A stretch of DNA of 64,000 nucleotides, taken from contig SXOA01000180.1 of the NCBI GenBank assembly GCA_005778405.1, positions 87,886 through 151,885 of the forward strand, read 5' to 3'. Below, in pieces: positions 63,238 through 64,000 of the stretch. The DNA comes from Planctomycetaceae bacterium (lineage in GTDB: Bacteria > Planctomycetota > Planctomycetia > Pirellulales > Pirellulaceae). Both the position numbers and the translations under genes were made by a program. How positions within the stretch are numbered: the first letter of the stretch is position 1; every line of letters starts with the position of its first letter. Under the pieces are notes generated by a model. That model worked only from the letters and a program-made list of their open reading frames with translations. It had not been told where the DNA came from and ran no database searches.

Positions 63238-64000
63238 TTAGTACAGGTCATGGTCCCCGCCATGGCCCGCTTTGCCGCCATCTTTCGGCTTCTCGGCGAT
63301 CAGGGCGTCGCTGGTGAGGAGCAGCGTGGCGACGCTGGCGGCGTTGGCGAGGGCGGTACGGGTGACCTTGGTGGGGTCAATGACGCCGGCCTTTACGAGG
63401 TCTTCGTAGACATCGGTCAGGGCGTTGTAGCCGTTGTTTCCCTTGCTTTCGAGCACTCGCTCGCAAACGATGCCACCGTCTTGGCCGGCGTTTTCCGCGA
63501 TCATCGAAAGCGGAGCACGGCAGGAACGGAGCACGATGTTGTAGCCGACCTTCTCGTCATTGCTGAGGTCTTCACTCGGCTTGACTTGGGATGAAGCGCG
63601 AAGCAGGGCAACGCCGCCACCAGGAAGAATGCCTTCCTGAACAGCCGCGCGGGTGGCGTGCAAGGCGTCTTCCACGCGAGCCTTCTTGTCCTTCATCTCG
63701 CTCTCGGTCGCGCCGCCGACGTTGATCTTGGCCACGCCACCAGAGAGCTTCGCCAGCCGCTCTTCCAGCTTCTCGCGGTCATAGTCGCTGGTGCTGACGT
63801 CGATTTCGCGGCGGAGTTGGGCGATGCGGGACTTGATATCGTCGGGCTTGCCGGCCCCTTCGATGATCGTGGTGTTGTCCTTATCGATGATCACCTTCTT
63901 GGCCCGGCCAAGGTCGGTGAGTAGCAGCGATTCGAGCTTCGTGCCGAGGGCTTCAAAAACCGCGGTGCCGCCGGTGAGGATGGAAATGTCTTCCATCATG
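63238..64000 (-). CDS. groEL: Chaperonin GroEL, C-terminal part (cut by window edge)
   Basis: The last about 254 residues of the 60 kDa chaperonin, which folds proteins in the cytosol with GroES. The segments [45 protein letters not shown] and [19 protein letters not shown] identify it. The usual Gly-Gly-Met tail is replaced by [11 protein letters not shown], as in some paralogous or non-standard GroEL. The 5' part lies outside the window, so a complete operon with groES cannot be judged. Confidence 0.94.
   Translation of the reverse strand, partial: MMEDISILTGGTAVFEALGTKLESLLLTDLGRAKKVIIDKDNTTIIEGAGKPDDIKSRIAQLRREIDVSTSDYDREKLEERLAKLSGGVAKINVGGATESEMKDKKARVEDALHATRAAVQEGILPGGGVALLRASSQVKPSEDLSNDEKVGYNIVLRSCRAPLSMIAENAGQDGGIVCERVLESKGNNGYNALTDVYEDLVKAGVIDPTKVTRTALANAASVATLLLTSDALIAEKPKDGGKAGHGGDHDLY

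Overview
The window looks like a chromosomal segment of a Planctomycetota bacterium, probably in or near the Pirellulales. There is no rRNA here, so placement rests on gene content: a cytochrome/DUF1549-DUF1553 (PSD1-type) protein paired with a Tat-exported DUF1501 protein, Tat-exported Gfo/Idh/MocA oxidoreductases, a DUF6263-like secreted protein, a kinase-TPR protein, an EF-hand lipoprotein and a metalloprotease-LRR protein. GC content is high. No phage, CRISPR array or classical insertion sequence was recognised.

Layout. 0.3-2.7 kb: a stand-alone GlcE-like FAD oxidoreductase and a secreted hypothetical. 3.2-6.5 kb (minus): fabZ-fabI-mqnA-mqnC, joining fatty-acid synthesis with futalosine-route menaquinone synthesis. 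6.8-12.7 kb (plus): a tripartite RND efflux operon. 12.7-16.0 kb (minus): HEAT-repeat and Gfo/Idh/MocA proteins. 16.3 kb: tRNA-Val(CAC). 16.6-31.9 kb (plus): a complete 14-gene respiratory complex I operon, nuoA to nuoN with separate nuoC and nuoD, followed by a LutA-like Fe-S protein. Menaquinone from the mqn pathway is the likely acceptor for this complex. 32.7-39.7 kb (minus): YjdF-like membrane protein, YiiX/YebB-like hydrolase, and the DUF1501/PSD1 pair. 39.9-42.2 kb: a sugar ABC binding protein and permease with no ATPase beside them. 42.2-47.5 kb: threonine aldolase, Gfo/Idh/MocA, a small membrane protein, amidohydrolase and a PQQ-type propeller. 47.5-48.3 kb: a gene-free strip rich in repeats. 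48.3-52.9 kb: a membrane Ser/Thr kinase with a long TPR domain, split by an in-frame TAA. 53-63 kb: DUF4432, FkbM methyltransferase, DUF6263-like, TIM-barrel isomerase, metalloprotease-LRR, a multi-pass membrane protein, an EF-hand lipoprotein and a secreted hypothetical. 63.2 kb to the end: a groEL 3' portion cut by the window edge.

The most unusual signal is not one gene but a set of short, mutually unrelated palindromic or repeat elements. They sit at gene junctions, very often within a few bases of stop codons. In several genes they have been absorbed into the reading frame: the C-termini of NuoM and NuoN, an internal segment of the PSD1 protein, a linker in the kinase, the N-region of the DUF1501 Tat signal, and the signal peptide of the metalloprotease-LRR protein. 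Five different families lie at or near junctions of the nuoG-nuoN half of the complex I operon. Assigning these to genome-wide families is inference from structure and from copies seen inside the window; a genome-wide search would settle it.
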